64,000 nt of DNA from Lacrimispora xylanisolvens (GCF_002934545.1 NZ_PTJA01000012.1:124001-188000); one strand, 5' to 3'; positions 24,851 to 34,778 are shown, numbered from the stretch's first letter. The notes: a model not told the origin generated them from the sequence alone. Translations and numbers: made by a program.

Positions 24851-25807
24851 TTATGACTTTAGCCGGTCATATTTCTGATGAATCCTCATGCAGTCATCAA
24901 GCAATTCAAGGAGTGCATAAAGCTGGGACAGCTTTTTTCTCCCTTCAGTAAAGCCCTGTATATCTTCCGCTTTCCTTAATGCCTTTCTGTTTTCCCCAGT
25001 CAGCCTGTTAATTGCAGTTCTTACCCCTTCTGCAGCAGACCGGGATACCTCTTTAAAGACATTAAATATCTGGATCGCCGTTTTCTGAACTGCCTCCATA
25101 TAGGCATTTATCTCTTTTTCGCTGGTTGCGAGATTCTTCTTTCTGATAACCAGCGCCTTGCCTTTTTCCGATAATTGTGTGGATTGCTTCGGATCTGCAG
25201 CTTCCCCCATTTCTTTTAACTCTTCTGCATCTCTTTGAAAGATTTTGATTTCTTCTTCCAGTTTTGTTTTCTTTTCTTTTAGATTCCTGATCTCAGGAAT
25301 CATGGCAAGCAGTGTCTGCTCTAAGTTAAATATGCTGCTTTGCAGAATCTCTGCCTGAAGAACAAGCTGTGATTCCAGCCGCAGGGCTTCTTTTTCCCCA
25401 AGCAGCTGAGTGATGGCATGGTGCATTCGTGGAATCTCCTCCACCGCTTTTAGATGGACAAACGTATCGGTGTCAGTCACCTCATCCTGATAGGAGTAAT
25501 CCCAGGTCAACTCATTTAGTATTTCATTCCATAAGTTAAGATTTGCCTGTACTCGTTTCGCCTTTTCCGTGACAGCCACAAAGGTTTCCACTTCATCTTT
25601 CAGTTGGTCAATCTCAGTTCTTACTAAGACAGCCAGCTCAGCAATATCCTTTAAATTAAGATTATTCTTAGAGGCGAGACCTTTCAGCTCTTGTGCATAT
25701 GGAGGTACTTCTCCGGCAGGTATGTATTCCTCTACAATTTTATCCAGGGTAAAATGAAGCGGTTTTTTTAAGCTGCCTTTTTCAAGCAGTCTGACCAGAA
25801 ATCCCAT
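24851..25807 (-). CDS. Unrecognised coiled-coil protein
   Basis: A 318-residue soluble protein I do not recognise. It begins MGFLVRLLEKGSLKKPLHFT, then an alpha-rich region. Long heptad-rich coiled coils cover about residues 120-220 (ILQSSIFNLEQTLLAMIPEI, KKTKLEEEIKIFQRDAEEL), followed by a third helical block and a C-terminal helical hairpin. No signal peptide, membrane helix or Cys cluster. A GAAGGGATG ribosome binding site precedes the ATG. It stands alone between marR-like and the siroheme reductase. A scaffold or phage-shock-like role would be speculation. Confidence 0.7.
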   Translation of the reverse strand: MGFLVRLLEKGSLKKPLHFTLDKIVEEYIPAGEVPPYAQELKGLASKNNLNLKDIAELAVLVRTEIDQLKDEVETFVAVTEKAKRVQANLNLWNEILNELTWDYSYQDEVTDTDTFVHLKAVEEIPRMHHAITQLLGEKEALRLESQLVLQAEILQSSIFNLEQTLLAMIPEIRNLKEKKTKLEEEIKIFQRDAEELKEMGEAADPKQSTQLSEKGKALVIRKKNLATSEKEINAYMEAVQKTAIQIFNVFKEVSRSAAEGVRTAINRLTGENRKALRKAEDIQGFTEGRKKLSQLYALLELLDDCMRIHQKYDRLKS

Positions 25808-25916
25808 TTTAACATCCCTTCAGGAATTATGCACGCAGTTGCATCTTACCTTACTTTATGCATCCTGAGTCTTATTATTGCAAAGAACACTACCTTAGAA
25901 TACCAGCCATAACAAT

Positions 25917-27482
25917 TTAGCTGATCAGAAATGGTTTCGTCAAATCCTCAAACTCTTTCTGGTATTCTTTCAGATAATCCATAAAATACATTCCTTTTGT
26001 ATCTAATACCTGGGAGAGCTTCACCATAAAATCCGGAATATCTTCCTTTCTTAATGCACCCATGCAGTTCCCCATACGGGTTTTATCTTTCTCCACTGCT
26101 CCACCTACATGAAGTTCAAAGGCCTCTGCCGGAGCATCGGAAATACGTTTTTTACAGCCAGCAAATCCAATTTCACTTACCTGGTGCCTGGAACAGGAAT
26201 TAAAACACCCTGATATGGAAACAGAAGGCAGATAATCCGTGTTAATATTATTTTCCATCAGTGCCCTGTTTATTTCTTTTAATAATGTCTGGCTCTCTAA
26301 AACGCCTATCTGGCAGGTTGGCACTCCCACACAGCTCACACTCATACCAATTCCTGTAACCTGATTGATCTCTCTCATTCTTGCAAGAAGGTCTTCTCCT
26401 TCTTCTCTGGACAGGTTGCGGATATACATGCTCTCCGTCATACTAAGGCGAATGTCCTGCTGTTTATCCATCAAAAATGAAATGATTTCTTCCAGGGCTT
26501 TCACAGGCAGCTGTCCGCACTGGGGATGAATAACAGCTGTGTAAAATCCCGCCTGTTTTTGGGGGATCAGATTACTGCTGTCTGCATGGATATCTGCTGA
26601 CTGCACCTTAACTTCTGTTTTACATATTCCGGCTGCTTCCACATTAATAGTTAAGTCCATGGATTCCTTTACCTGGGCGAGATGCTTTTTGTAACAATCC
26701 ATGAATGCTTCTTCCCCCATCCTTTTTGGGATGTATCTCAGTCTTGCTTTTCCCTTGTTCTCATAATCTCCTTCTGCCGCAAATATTCTTGTTACAGCTT
26801 CCACATGATACAGAACCTGATTTGGGGGAATCAATTCATCATATGGTAAAGCCACTGCAGGATTGTTGCCTAATCCGCCTGCCAGATACATTTTAAAAGA
26901 AGGGGTTCCCTGATCCATGACTGCCATAAAGCCCAAATCATTGATGGTACAGTTAGCTGTATCCGCCTCGTTGTTGGAAAATGCTATTTTCAGTTTACGG
27001 GGCAAATGATATTCCATAATCCGCTCCATGACGTACCGGTTCACCTGCTGCGCATAGGGAGTGGGATCAAACGCTTCCGTTTTATCCACACCAGACAGGG
27101 GAGACAATGCGACATTACGGGGATAATTGCCGCCTCCTCCTCTTGTATACAAACCATGGTCAATGGCGGTTTCCATGATATCACAGACAGAATCAATATC
27201 CAGATCATGAAGCTGAATGGCCTGCCTGGTTGTAAGGTGAATTCTCTCTAAACCAAATTGCACGGCAAATTTATGGATTAATTTCAAATGGGAAAATGAT
27301 AAGATCCCGCAGGGTATCCTCAAACGAATCATAAAAGCTTTGCCGCCCCTTTGCGCATAAACACCCATGCCTCCGGATTTTCCCTTAAATTCAGCGGACG
27401 TAATTTCCTTATTCACGAACTTATGACCGGCTTCTCTGAATTCCCCTATTTCCTCTTTTAGTTTTTCATTGTATTCCTTCAA
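25917..27482 (-). CDS. Siroheme nitrite/sulfite reductase (ferredoxin type)
   Basis: A 521-residue reductase with two ferredoxin-like half domains and the siroheme/[4Fe-4S] centre. The RGGGNYPRNVALSPLSG segment matches the NirA/Sir family; cluster ligands lie in SCVGVPTCQIG and SGCFNSCSRHQ. It would reduce nitrite to ammonia or sulfite to sulfide; sequence alone does not decide. No flavoprotein partner or transport gene adjoins. The start is a TTG at 27482 with an AGGAG ribosome binding site. Confidence 0.87.
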   Translation of the reverse strand: MKEYNEKLKEEIGEFREAGHKFVNKEITSAEFKGKSGGMGVYAQRGGKAFMIRLRIPCGILSFSHLKLIHKFAVQFGLERIHLTTRQAIQLHDLDIDSVCDIMETAIDHGLYTRGGGGNYPRNVALSPLSGVDKTEAFDPTPYAQQVNRYVMERIMEYHLPRKLKIAFSNNEADTANCTINDLGFMAVMDQGTPSFKMYLAGGLGNNPAVALPYDELIPPNQVLYHVEAVTRIFAAEGDYENKGKARLRYIPKRMGEEAFMDCYKKHLAQVKESMDLTINVEAAGICKTEVKVQSADIHADSSNLIPQKQAGFYTAVIHPQCGQLPVKALEEIISFLMDKQQDIRLSMTESMYIRNLSREEGEDLLARMREINQVTGIGMSVSCVGVPTCQIGVLESQTLLKEINRALMENNINTDYLPSVSISGCFNSCSRHQVSEIGFAGCKKRISDAPAEAFELHVGGAVEKDKTRMGNCMGALRKEDIPDFMVKLSQVLDTKGMYFMDYLKEYQKEFEDLTKPFLIS

Positions 27483-27558
27483 TGTTTTTCTCCTATTAAC
27501 CTATATGATTTAATAGTTTTATATTACCATAAAACAGGAATAGAATAAAATATTTTTT

Positions 27559-27993
27559 TTATTTTGTTTCACAAATTTGTTTTAATTTTTTGTTCATCGC
27601 CTCAAATCCCGCTTTTGTTCCATTATCCAATGACTTTTTTAACATCGGCAATAAGATACCATTGAATTTCTCTCTTTGGATAAATGTGGTAGTGCCATCC
27701 GAATTCTCAATTAATTCTAATATATGCTCTCCATCAAATAATCCCGGAAAACCAGTGTGCCCAAGCCAGCGAAATTCTTTGTTTCTCTGAAATTTTAGGA
27801 CTGTTGGTTTAAAAACCATCCCTTTTGAACCGGGCGGAACCATCTTAACTTCTATTCTCTCTCCTACTGCCGGTTTTCCCTTTAAATATACCATAAATGG
27901 ATTCCAGTCTGGAAAAGCACGAAAATCAGTTAAAACATTCCATACTACACTGGCTGATGCATGAATACGTATTTCTGTTCTTATTTCTTTCAT
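27559..27993 (-). CDS. SRPBCC-family (START-like) protein
   Basis: A 144-residue single-domain protein of the Bet v1/polyketide-cyclase fold. It begins with the strand-helix EIRIHASASVVWNVLTDF, with PDWNPFM and the late ENSDGTTTFIQREKF hairpin. Such proteins bind hydrophobic ligands; the ligand here is unknown. Of two in-frame ATGs, the second (27993) has the right 8-base spacing to AGGAGG. Confidence 0.85.
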   Translation of the reverse strand: MKEIRTEIRIHASASVVWNVLTDFRAFPDWNPFMVYLKGKPAVGERIEVKMVPPGSKGMVFKPTVLKFQRNKEFRWLGHTGFPGLFDGEHILELIENSDGTTTFIQREKFNGILLPMLKKSLDNGTKAGFEAMNKKLKQICETK

Positions 27994-28025
27994 TTGCATT
28001 TCCTCCTGAGATCTGACTATATTTT

Positions 28026-29222
28026 TTACTCAAACACTTCATCCATCCAGTCAAACATCACTTGATGAAATAATGCGTGATTGCCTTCCTGACAATGCTC
28101 TTCTGCGCCTTCCCCGATTGTGAATACCCTTACGGTCTTAGGTGCTGTTATTTCTTCAAGCAGAGAATCCAGCTGATCCTGGGACACAAAATGATCTGTT
28201 TCACCCATAGTAAGCAATACGGGACATTTTATTTTTCCTGCAATTCCTTTCAATGAAGCTTTCTTCATCTCTTCAAACAATTCGTAACGATGTTTCAGAC
28301 CAAAAACCCATTTGCCATTGTTTAGCATCCATCTTAAGTTGGAATTATGCTCTTCAGCCATGGCAAGCATCTGCTCTCGTTTCTCCACGGGAAGCTTTAA
28401 TACCTCTGCTAACTGTGGATTTTGATTTAAAGTGGAATCAAAGGTGTCATAAAATACATTAAATGCGATGCAGGCCTTAATTCTCTGGTCAAAGGCTGCT
28501 GCTCTTGGTGCAAAATAACCGCCAAGGCTCATGCCCAGAAGCCCGATCTTTTCATGATCCACTTCTTCTCTCGTTTCCAGATAATCAAGAGCCGCTTTTA
28601 CCGGAACTTCCGCATCGTAACGCATAAAGAGGTTTTGCTTGCGAAGCGCTTCTCCCTGACCAGGCATCTCAAAGATCAGACAGTGATATCCCCTTTTAAT
28701 TGCAGCAGCTGCACCGCAAAAATAAAGTTCCTGCAAGGTAGAATCATATCCTCCGATCATAACCAGTACCGGGCGTTTCGTTAATTCTTCCTTCTTGTCA
28801 TCAGACGCACCGTAAAAATACCCCTTCAGATACGTATCTTCATAAGGAATTTTTACAATCTCAAAATGGCTGTTTAATAAATCCATCGCTTTTTCAAAGG
28901 ATTCTACACTCTTATCAAAATTCTCCATTCGTCTTTCATCCGTTCCGTCTAAAAAGAATTCTCCAGTCCGGTAATAATTATGAGCCCGTAAAAAGGCTTC
29001 TCTGGCGCTCACGTTATGATGCTTATTGAAACAGTCAGTTGCAGTCTCATAAGTTCTGTCCGCTGTTTTTTTCCACTCCTGAAACCAGCTTTCAAAGTTT
29101 CCCTCTTCAATTTTTGCTGCTGTTGCAAGACATTCTCCTATCTCTGCACCCTGGTATCCGGCATAAGATGCTGCTCTTAATAATTCAAACGAAAATGCCT
29201 GATCTTTAAAAAATAATTTCAT
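28026..29222 (-). CDS. Alpha/beta hydrolase, FrsA/DHPON-hydrolase-like
   Basis: A 398-residue hydrolase: a helical N-terminal cap (about 1-120) followed by an alpha/beta core. Nucleophile Ser lies in GLLGMSLGGYFAP, an acidic residue in TMGETDHFV and the catalytic His in CQEGNHALFH. The cap plus core layout resembles FrsA-type esterases and 2,6-dihydroxypseudooxynicotine hydrolase. It lies 76 bases downstream of a TetR-type gene on the same strand, and that regulator may control it. ATG 29222 follows AAGGAGG. Confidence 0.83.
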   Translation of the reverse strand: MKLFFKDQAFSFELLRAASYAGYQGAEIGECLATAAKIEEGNFESWFQEWKKTADRTYETATDCFNKHHNVSAREAFLRAHNYYRTGEFFLDGTDERRMENFDKSVESFEKAMDLLNSHFEIVKIPYEDTYLKGYFYGASDDKKEELTKRPVLVMIGGYDSTLQELYFCGAAAAIKRGYHCLIFEMPGQGEALRKQNLFMRYDAEVPVKAALDYLETREEVDHEKIGLLGMSLGGYFAPRAAAFDQRIKACIAFNVFYDTFDSTLNQNPQLAEVLKLPVEKREQMLAMAEEHNSNLRWMLNNGKWVFGLKHRYELFEEMKKASLKGIAGKIKCPVLLTMGETDHFVSQDQLDSLLEEITAPKTVRVFTIGEGAEEHCQEGNHALFHQVMFDWMDEVFE

Positions 29223-29298
29223 GATCTGTACCTCCTTAATATTTTCACTGAGCATACAGTGAATTAAATTTTATAATGAATACCTGGAATCTATATTA

Positions 29299-29940
29299 CT
29301 ATAGTTCCCAGGTTAATAGTGTGTATTCAACGACCTGAATCAGATAGTGTTCCCGGTCACTGTGATAAAAACTATGATTACCAAAAAATACATCCTGTAA
29401 AATGTAGGAATAAATCGCACTCCAAAACTGATTGACCATCATAAAGATATCAAAAGAACGAATTTCTTTTCTGTCAACAAAAACTTGAACCCGCTTCATG
29501 GTTTGTCCCAGAAGTAAACTCACATGCTGGCTGAAACGCTCTGTATATTCTTCTGAGAATGCACTTTTTTCTTTTAAAAGAATTTGAAGCACATATTTAT
29601 CCTTTGCAATATATGCAAAGAATATATTCCCAAGTGAAATAAGAAGTTCCTTCAGTGACAGCGTATCTTCTAATCCGGCAATCTCTGCTTCCACTAATAA
29701 ATACCGGTCATCTAAAAATTCCTTCAGGATAATATCTAACATCTGCTTCTTTCCTTCCGGAAAATAATGATAGATTAATCCATCTGCCATTCCAATGTTT
29801 CTTGTAATCTCTCTGGTTGTCGTCGCGTGGAACCCCTTTAACGCAAATAATTCTTTTGCTGACTCCAGGAGCTGTTCTCTTCTCTCAATTGCCTGAAGAT
29901 CGCGGCTGGTAAGATTTGTTGCATCTTTTATTGATTTCAT
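29299..29940 (-). CDS. TetR/AcrR-family transcriptional regulator
   Basis: A 213-residue regulator. The N-terminal helix-turn-helix spans LLESAKELFALKGFHATTT and REITRNIGMADGLIYHYF; the C-terminal helical domain would bind a ligand. ATG 29940 follows AGGTGG; upstream in-frame ATGs have poorer sites. An imperfect inverted repeat ACCTGGAA/TTCCCAGGT at about 29284-29315 overlaps its stop codon and could be a weak terminator or an operator for the downstream hydrolase. Confidence 0.9.
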   Translation of the reverse strand: MKSIKDATNLTSRDLQAIERREQLLESAKELFALKGFHATTTREITRNIGMADGLIYHYFPEGKKQMLDIILKEFLDDRYLLVEAEIAGLEDTLSLKELLISLGNIFFAYIAKDKYVLQILLKEKSAFSEEYTERFSQHVSLLLGQTMKRVQVFVDRKEIRSFDIFMMVNQFWSAIYSYILQDVFFGNHSFYHSDREHYLIQVVEYTLLTWEL

Positions 29941-30081
29941 TTCATTCACCACCTGTTCAATGAACATTATATACCCGACATAAAAAAAATGCAATGATTA
30001 TTTTGTATTTTACTTTTTTCCTAAATTTGAGGACTTCATCTATTTGGGGCATAGCGCAGGCAGGTCTTTACCTATGCATAA

Positions 30082-30711
30082 TCAGTATTCACCTGGTGTT
30101 AACCATATGTACATAGTATCCTGACTGATACCAGATTCATATATTGCTGCACTGCCATTTTTATACGTCACCTGACTTCCGTTATGTACAAATCCATAAC
30201 GTGTTTCATCTGCACCGCCATCTAATAAGTCTCCAGTAAGCTGCCATAATGACATTCCCATGTCTTCACCACAAATGAAAGTGAAAAATCTTAATACGGC
30301 TTTCATATATTTACTTTCATCCGAATCTGGATTATAGTCAAATTTCCAAGTAGATGTATCAATCCCCACTCTCTTATCTTTTAAAATAATTGTCCAGTCA
30401 GAGGGCTCACCCTTTTCATAGTCTTCTAAAGCTAATATTTTGAAGCTCTTTCCATATTTTTTTTCCAACACGGTATTCAGACTATGAATATTTTCTTCTA
30501 ATTCTTTTGTTTTGTCATAATACAATTGTTCGCCATTACCTACATCATTCTCACTTTGCTCCATATTATTAATTACTAATACACTGGTGTTATCCCCATC
30601 ATCGGAATTTGATCCAATTGATTCTGTAAGCCTGCTGTTACATGCAAATGCATTAAATATAATAATTACTAAAACGACTGCTGCCAAGCCCTTTTTTAAA
30701 TATTTTATCAT
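30082..30711 (-). CDS. Putative lipoprotein
   Basis: A 209-residue protein with a Lys-rich start, a hydrophobic segment and a lipobox-like AFAC at residues 22-25, then a Ser/Asp-rich linker. The mature domain is not recognised; it has YGKSFKILALEDYEKGE and a closing GISQDTMYIWLTPG. Predicted to be lipid-anchored on the outer face of the membrane. A good AAAGGAG precedes the ATG. It is divergent from the LysR-type gene. Confidence 0.75.
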   Translation of the reverse strand: MIKYLKKGLAAVVLVIIIFNAFACNSRLTESIGSNSDDGDNTSVLVINNMEQSENDVGNGEQLYYDKTKELEENIHSLNTVLEKKYGKSFKILALEDYEKGEPSDWTIILKDKRVGIDTSTWKFDYNPDSDESKYMKAVLRFFTFICGEDMGMSLWQLTGDLLDGGADETRYGFVHNGSQVTYKNGSAAIYESGISQDTMYIWLTPGEY

Positions 30712-30841
30712 TTCGTCTCCTTTAATTTTACCTGCAATGCAAATTGCATTTCTATTCTTTTATGATAAAATATTTTTATACTGCTGAAAATATAAAGTTA
30801 TTAGGGTTTTTGTTCATTTAAAATGAATAATAGGAGAACAT

Positions 30842-31735
30842 ATGGAATTAAAACAGCTTCAAACAATTAAAAATATACTGAATGAGGGAAGTTACTTAAA
30901 AGCGGCAGAAAAGATGGGGTATGTGCCCTCCACCGTCACACTCCATATTCAGCAATTGGAAGATGAGATGGGGATTAAATTATTTGAGAAAAAAGGCCGG
31001 AGAATGGTACTTTCAAAAGAAGGCGATTTCTTTTGGACCAATGCCAGACCTCTTCTTGAACATGCAGATTTTTTTAAACAGACAATGGACAATTTTGTTA
31101 CTGGTCAGATGGGGCATATCAGATTGGGGACAATCAGTACCATTGGAAGATCTCTGTTAATTCCAAAAGTAATTGCTTTCTGCAAGAAGTATCCTGACAT
31201 GAAGCTGACCTTTGAACTTAACAGCTCGGAAATTATTACACAAAAAATAGTCAATAACCAATTGGATATTGCAATAGGATTTGCCCCTCCATCAAATCTT
31301 AACCTTTACTTTGAACCAATTTGCCTGGAACCAATGGATTTGCTGTTGCCTGTTGGACATCCGCTCGCCACTAAGAAAGAGATCACCCTTAAGGATTTAA
31401 GTAATGAAAATTTACTTCTTACCGAATCTTACTGTTCTTATCGGAATGAAGTTGATAAGCATTTCAGTGCCTTCGGAATACCGCTTAAATCCATGATACA
31501 AATAAACGATGGAAAAACAATTATTCAGTTCGTTCAGGCTGGTGTTGGCTGTTCTATCTTACCAGTTGCTGCTATAGATCCAGTTCCAGATCTGACCGTC
31601 AGGCGAAAACTGTCAAATATAGAATTCGGTCTGATGATTGGTGTTATCCGCAGAAAGGAGCAACTGGAAAAAGCATCAGAAAGGCTTTATAATGAGCTTG
31701 TTTATGAGTTAAAAAAACAGGGAACAAGATCATGA
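30842..31735 (+). CDS. LysR-family transcriptional regulator
   Basis: A 297-residue LysR protein. The winged helix-turn-helix begins MELKQLQTIKNILNEGSYLK and includes VPSTVTLHIQQLEDEMG; the effector domain starts near GHIRLGTISTIGRSLLIP. The target is unclear: neighbours are a divergent lipoprotein gene and a convergent epimerase-like gene. The ribosome binding site AGGAG lies 6-10 bases before the ATG. Confidence 0.92.
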   Translation: MELKQLQTIKNILNEGSYLKAAEKMGYVPSTVTLHIQQLEDEMGIKLFEKKGRRMVLSKEGDFFWTNARPLLEHADFFKQTMDNFVTGQMGHIRLGTISTIGRSLLIPKVIAFCKKYPDMKLTFELNSSEIITQKIVNNQLDIAIGFAPPSNLNLYFEPICLEPMDLLLPVGHPLATKKEITLKDLSNENLLLTESYCSYRNEVDKHFSAFGIPLKSMIQINDGKTIIQFVQAGVGCSILPVAAIDPVPDLTVRRKLSNIEFGLMIGVIRRKEQLEKASERLYNELVYELKKQGTRS

Positions 31736-31933
31736 CTTAAGCAACAAAATTTTCTCAGTTTGCAAACTTCCCTCTGCACTTTTTCGTTCTAATAATGCAC
31801 ATAAATGACGAAAGAATTCTCTTGCGTCTTGAAAATCCTGCCTTGCGGTGCCACGTTTCAGGCTTTCCACTGCTTACAAGATACCAGCTGAAGCTGTGGG
31901 AAAGCCGATCCTCATTTATGTGTATTTTAGACG

Positions 31934-32755
31934 TTATTCCTGCACATGACCCAAATATTCCAACACGTCCGTTACACTGCGTTGCAGTTCATCCGGTATT
32001 TCTGTTCTGCCTGGTATCACCGCCTGAAAACACTTCTCTAAGCTTTCTTCTTTCTGAAAAACAGGTTCCTTTAATTCCAGTATTTTAGAAAGTTCCAATT
32101 GAAATCTCATATAATCGCAAGTATCCTTTGTTCCAATATGGAATACTCCACCAAGATCTTTTTTGATGATATAGGAAATCCATTCTGCGATTTGAATATC
32201 AGTTGTATAATTTACATAAAATTGAGGATAGGTGTCAATTGGTGTATTGTTTTTCGTATCCTCTGCCAGCTTTAAAATCCTGGGAGAATTTTTTCCGTAA
32301 ATCTGAGGTATGCGGACGATAACACATCTTTCATTCAATTTGTCCTGTAGCAGCTGTTCGCATTTTATTTTAAAATTTCCATAATCTGATTGTGAATTAG
32401 TTTTATCCGATTCGTAATGAGGTTTTTCCATTGCTGCATCAAACACATTGGAGCTAGATATAAAAATTAATTTCCCACCTTTAATTGGCAATAAATAATC
32501 AGCTGCAATAGTATGTAATCCCAGCTGTAATTGAAAATCTCCTCTCAAACTGGAAATTATTATTTGTGGCTGTACGTGATCCAATATTCTTTTTATGGAA
32601 TCAGTATCCTCAAGCTGCATTTGAAACACCTTATTTTCATCCAGGCAATTAATTTTTTGTGTGTAATAGGTTCCATATACCTCATATTTATTAATAAGTG
32701 CTTTCGCAATTGCCTGACCAGCATAACTGCTTGCACCCAAAATCAGAATTCTCAT
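31934..32755 (-). CDS. NAD-dependent epimerase/dehydratase (RmlD-like)
   Basis: A 273-residue extended short-chain dehydrogenase. The nucleotide-binding start is MRILILGASSYAGQAIAKAL; the catalytic-type Tyr/Lys pair is SDYGNFKIKCEQLL, with SSSNVFD and VRIPQIYG as in RmlD/NAD-epimerases. Substrate unknown; a nucleotide sugar or other NDP-linked compound is typical. It is the last gene of the long minus-strand accessory run. Confidence 0.8.
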   Translation of the reverse strand: MRILILGASSYAGQAIAKALINKYEVYGTYYTQKINCLDENKVFQMQLEDTDSIKRILDHVQPQIIISSLRGDFQLQLGLHTIAADYLLPIKGGKLIFISSSNVFDAAMEKPHYESDKTNSQSDYGNFKIKCEQLLQDKLNERCVIVRIPQIYGKNSPRILKLAEDTKNNTPIDTYPQFYVNYTTDIQIAEWISYIIKKDLGGVFHIGTKDTCDYMRFQLELSKILELKEPVFQKEESLEKCFQAVIPGRTEIPDELQRSVTDVLEYLGHVQE

Positions 32756-32778
32756 TTACCTACTCCTTTGTCATACTG

Positions 32779-33309
32779 TTACTCCCCTGCTGTATTGTCT
32801 ATCCAGTACCGGTTAATCTCAATCCCATCTTCATCTAAGGTCTGATTTTCTAAAACCCCATTATTATGTAAAATAACCTTTTGGGAAGGAATATTATCAC
32901 AATCACAGGTTACAAGGACCTTTGTGATCCCCATCTCCTTTAATTTCTTCAAAGCCAGACTAAGAATCAGACTGCCATATCCATTTCCCCGATATTCCGG
33001 GCATATCCCATATCCAATATGACCTCCATCCACAATATTTGTGTGATTTAGAAAATGCCTTAAAGATACTGCCCCTAAAATTGTTCCATCGCTATTTTTG
33101 AGAAAGAACAACGTTTGTGGTACTTCTTCTCCAATATTTCTACCGGCACTCCGGTCATCAATAAATTCCATTCATTCTGTATAGTTTCCGGTAAAATGTC
33201 TAAGTAGTCCCGGATTCATTCTGCCGCCAAACAACCGCCATTTATCAGTCAAAAGTCTCACGGCCTCTTCATCAGAATTACAGGGCTTTTCCAGATAATA
33301 TTCTTCCAT
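32779..33309 (-). pseudogene. GNAT N-acetyltransferase interrupted by an in-frame TGA
   Basis: An ATG at 33309 overlaps the stop of the upstream flavodoxin-like gene (TGATG). It opens 45 codons reading MEEYYLEKPCNSDEEAVRLL and GGRMNPGLLRHFTGNYTE, then hits TGA at 33174-33172. The same frame continues MEFIDDRSAGRNIGEEVPQ and the full GNAT core with the acetyl-CoA loop CPEYRGNGYGSLIL. The two parts together give a normal length GNAT (about 175 residues). The simplest reading is a TGG (Trp) to TGA change, so the gene is broken, read through, or restarted at the ATG right after the stop (33171, 130 residues, without its own Shine-Dalgarno). Confidence 0.75.
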
Positions 33310-33848
33310 CAAATCTTTTCCCCCAGTTTACGTGCCTCCAAAAGTGCCGCATGTCCTAAAATATCTCCCTTTCCGGCTACGCCCGGAACTGTGATTACTC
33401 CCCCATTTTCCAGAGAAAAATAGCTTAGTACAGAATGATACATCGTGATCAGTGAATCAAAAACACTTGGTATTTCATCTGCACAAACAGCTAACAAAAC
33501 AAGCTTTTTCACTTTAAACGTATTACGTATAGGATTATGCAGCCGATCAATCATACACTTTAATTGGGAACTGACACCGTAGAAATAAACGGGAGTGGCT
33601 ATGACAAAAACATCCGCATCAGCAAGTCTCTCGTAGATTTCCTGCATATCATCTTTTTGTACGCAATTATGACTGTCGTCTCTGTAGCAAAAATCGCAGC
33701 CTGTGCAGCCGTTAACCTTTTTTCCAATTACAGAAATAACTTCTACGCTGTTCTCCTGTTTATTAATACCGTTAATAAACGCATTTACAAGAATTTCTGT
33801 ATTACCATTTCTTCTGGGACTGCCTAATAAAACTGCAATCTTTGCCAT
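33309..33848 (-). CDS. NADPH-dependent FMN reductase/flavodoxin-like protein
   Basis: A 179-residue flavodoxin-fold oxidoreductase. FMN phosphate loop LLGSPRRNGNTEIL, a CTGCDFCYRDDSHNC cluster-like Cys segment and ATPVYFYGVSSQLK, as in iron-sulfur flavoproteins and NADPH:FMN reductases. The Cys spacing CxxCxxC suggests a metal or redox role. Start behind GGAGGTAC. It is translationally coupled to the broken GNAT gene. Confidence 0.87.
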   Translation of the reverse strand: MAKIAVLLGSPRRNGNTEILVNAFINGINKQENSVEVISVIGKKVNGCTGCDFCYRDDSHNCVQKDDMQEIYERLADADVFVIATPVYFYGVSSQLKCMIDRLHNPIRNTFKVKKLVLLAVCADEIPSVFDSLITMYHSVLSYFSLENGGVITVPGVAGKGDILGHAALLEARKLGEKI

Positions 33849-33880
33849 CTTAGTACCTCCATGATTAGATCTGACCCGCT

Positions 33881-34741
33881 TTATTGTTCATTACGAAATG
33901 TCGTTTTTTTGCCAGCACCACTTTTAAAGTAAATAATGAGAACAATTAAAAATGAGAGCGTCTGAGCAACGGAAATGCGAATTACCTGTAATTGATCTGC
34001 GCCTGATATTGTTGTGATATGTAAAAGATTAATGATGGTATTATTAAAAAAATGATCTGCCATGGACATCCAAAGTGATCCGGTAATTTTAGTCAGCAAA
34101 CAAAATTTTGCGCCGGTGATACCTGTGGTTAGAATAAGAATAATAGCAGTAAAAAGCGTCCCCATGGGGCTGATTTCTCCATCCAGCAAACTCCGCACAG
34201 GTGCTGCAATATGCCAGAAGCCAAAGAGGACAGAAGAAACTACCATGGCTTTTATAAAAGAGTTTTTTGCCTCCAGAAGTCTGACGAATAGTCCACGAAA
34301 GATTCCCTCTTCCATAACCACATTTATAATGTTCCCAACAATGCAAAACAAGAAAAACAGGATTCCGGTCTGCATACCCTGATTACCATCAATCGCATAG
34401 CTGGTCACATATATTTTCAAAGAAGGACTGCCATTTCTCCCTGTCTGCATGAAAAATTCGGTACCATAGGCGATCAGATACACCGTCACTCCAAGCAGTA
34501 AACCATAGAGTATGTTTTTTACAACTGCATGTTTCGTAAATCCAATCTCTGACCATTTACACGATACATATTGTAATGCTATCCCAAGCACAAGAATCCC
34601 CAGCAGCTTATGGATAAAAGCTTCTCCAAACATTGACTGGTCCGTTCGGAAGAGCAGATATTCAAGAGCCCTGAACGAGAAGCATATTAAATAAATAGTT
34701 AAAACAAATAAAACAGGATGAATATAATTATCTTTCTTCAT
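33881..34741 (-). CDS. CPBP-family intramembrane glutamic protease
   Basis: A 286-residue polytopic membrane protein of the Abi/CPBP (Rce1-like) family. Catalytic motif EEGIFRGLFVR supplies the paired Glu and Arg, FGFWHIAAP the first His and SMADHFFNN the second. Members process prenylated or bacteriocin-related proteins or give bacteriocin immunity; no bacteriocin gene was found nearby. ATG 34741 follows GGAGGA. Confidence 0.88.
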   Translation of the reverse strand: MKKDNYIHPVLFVLTIYLICFSFRALEYLLFRTDQSMFGEAFIHKLLGILVLGIALQYVSCKWSEIGFTKHAVVKNILYGLLLGVTVYLIAYGTEFFMQTGRNGSPSLKIYVTSYAIDGNQGMQTGILFFLFCIVGNIINVVMEEGIFRGLFVRLLEAKNSFIKAMVVSSVLFGFWHIAAPVRSLLDGEISPMGTLFTAIILILTTGITGAKFCLLTKITGSLWMSMADHFFNNTIINLLHITTISGADQLQVIRISVAQTLSFLIVLIIYFKSGAGKKTTFRNEQ

Positions 34742-34778
34742 GTGGATCCTCCAATAATGAAATGCTGGGGTCAAAATC

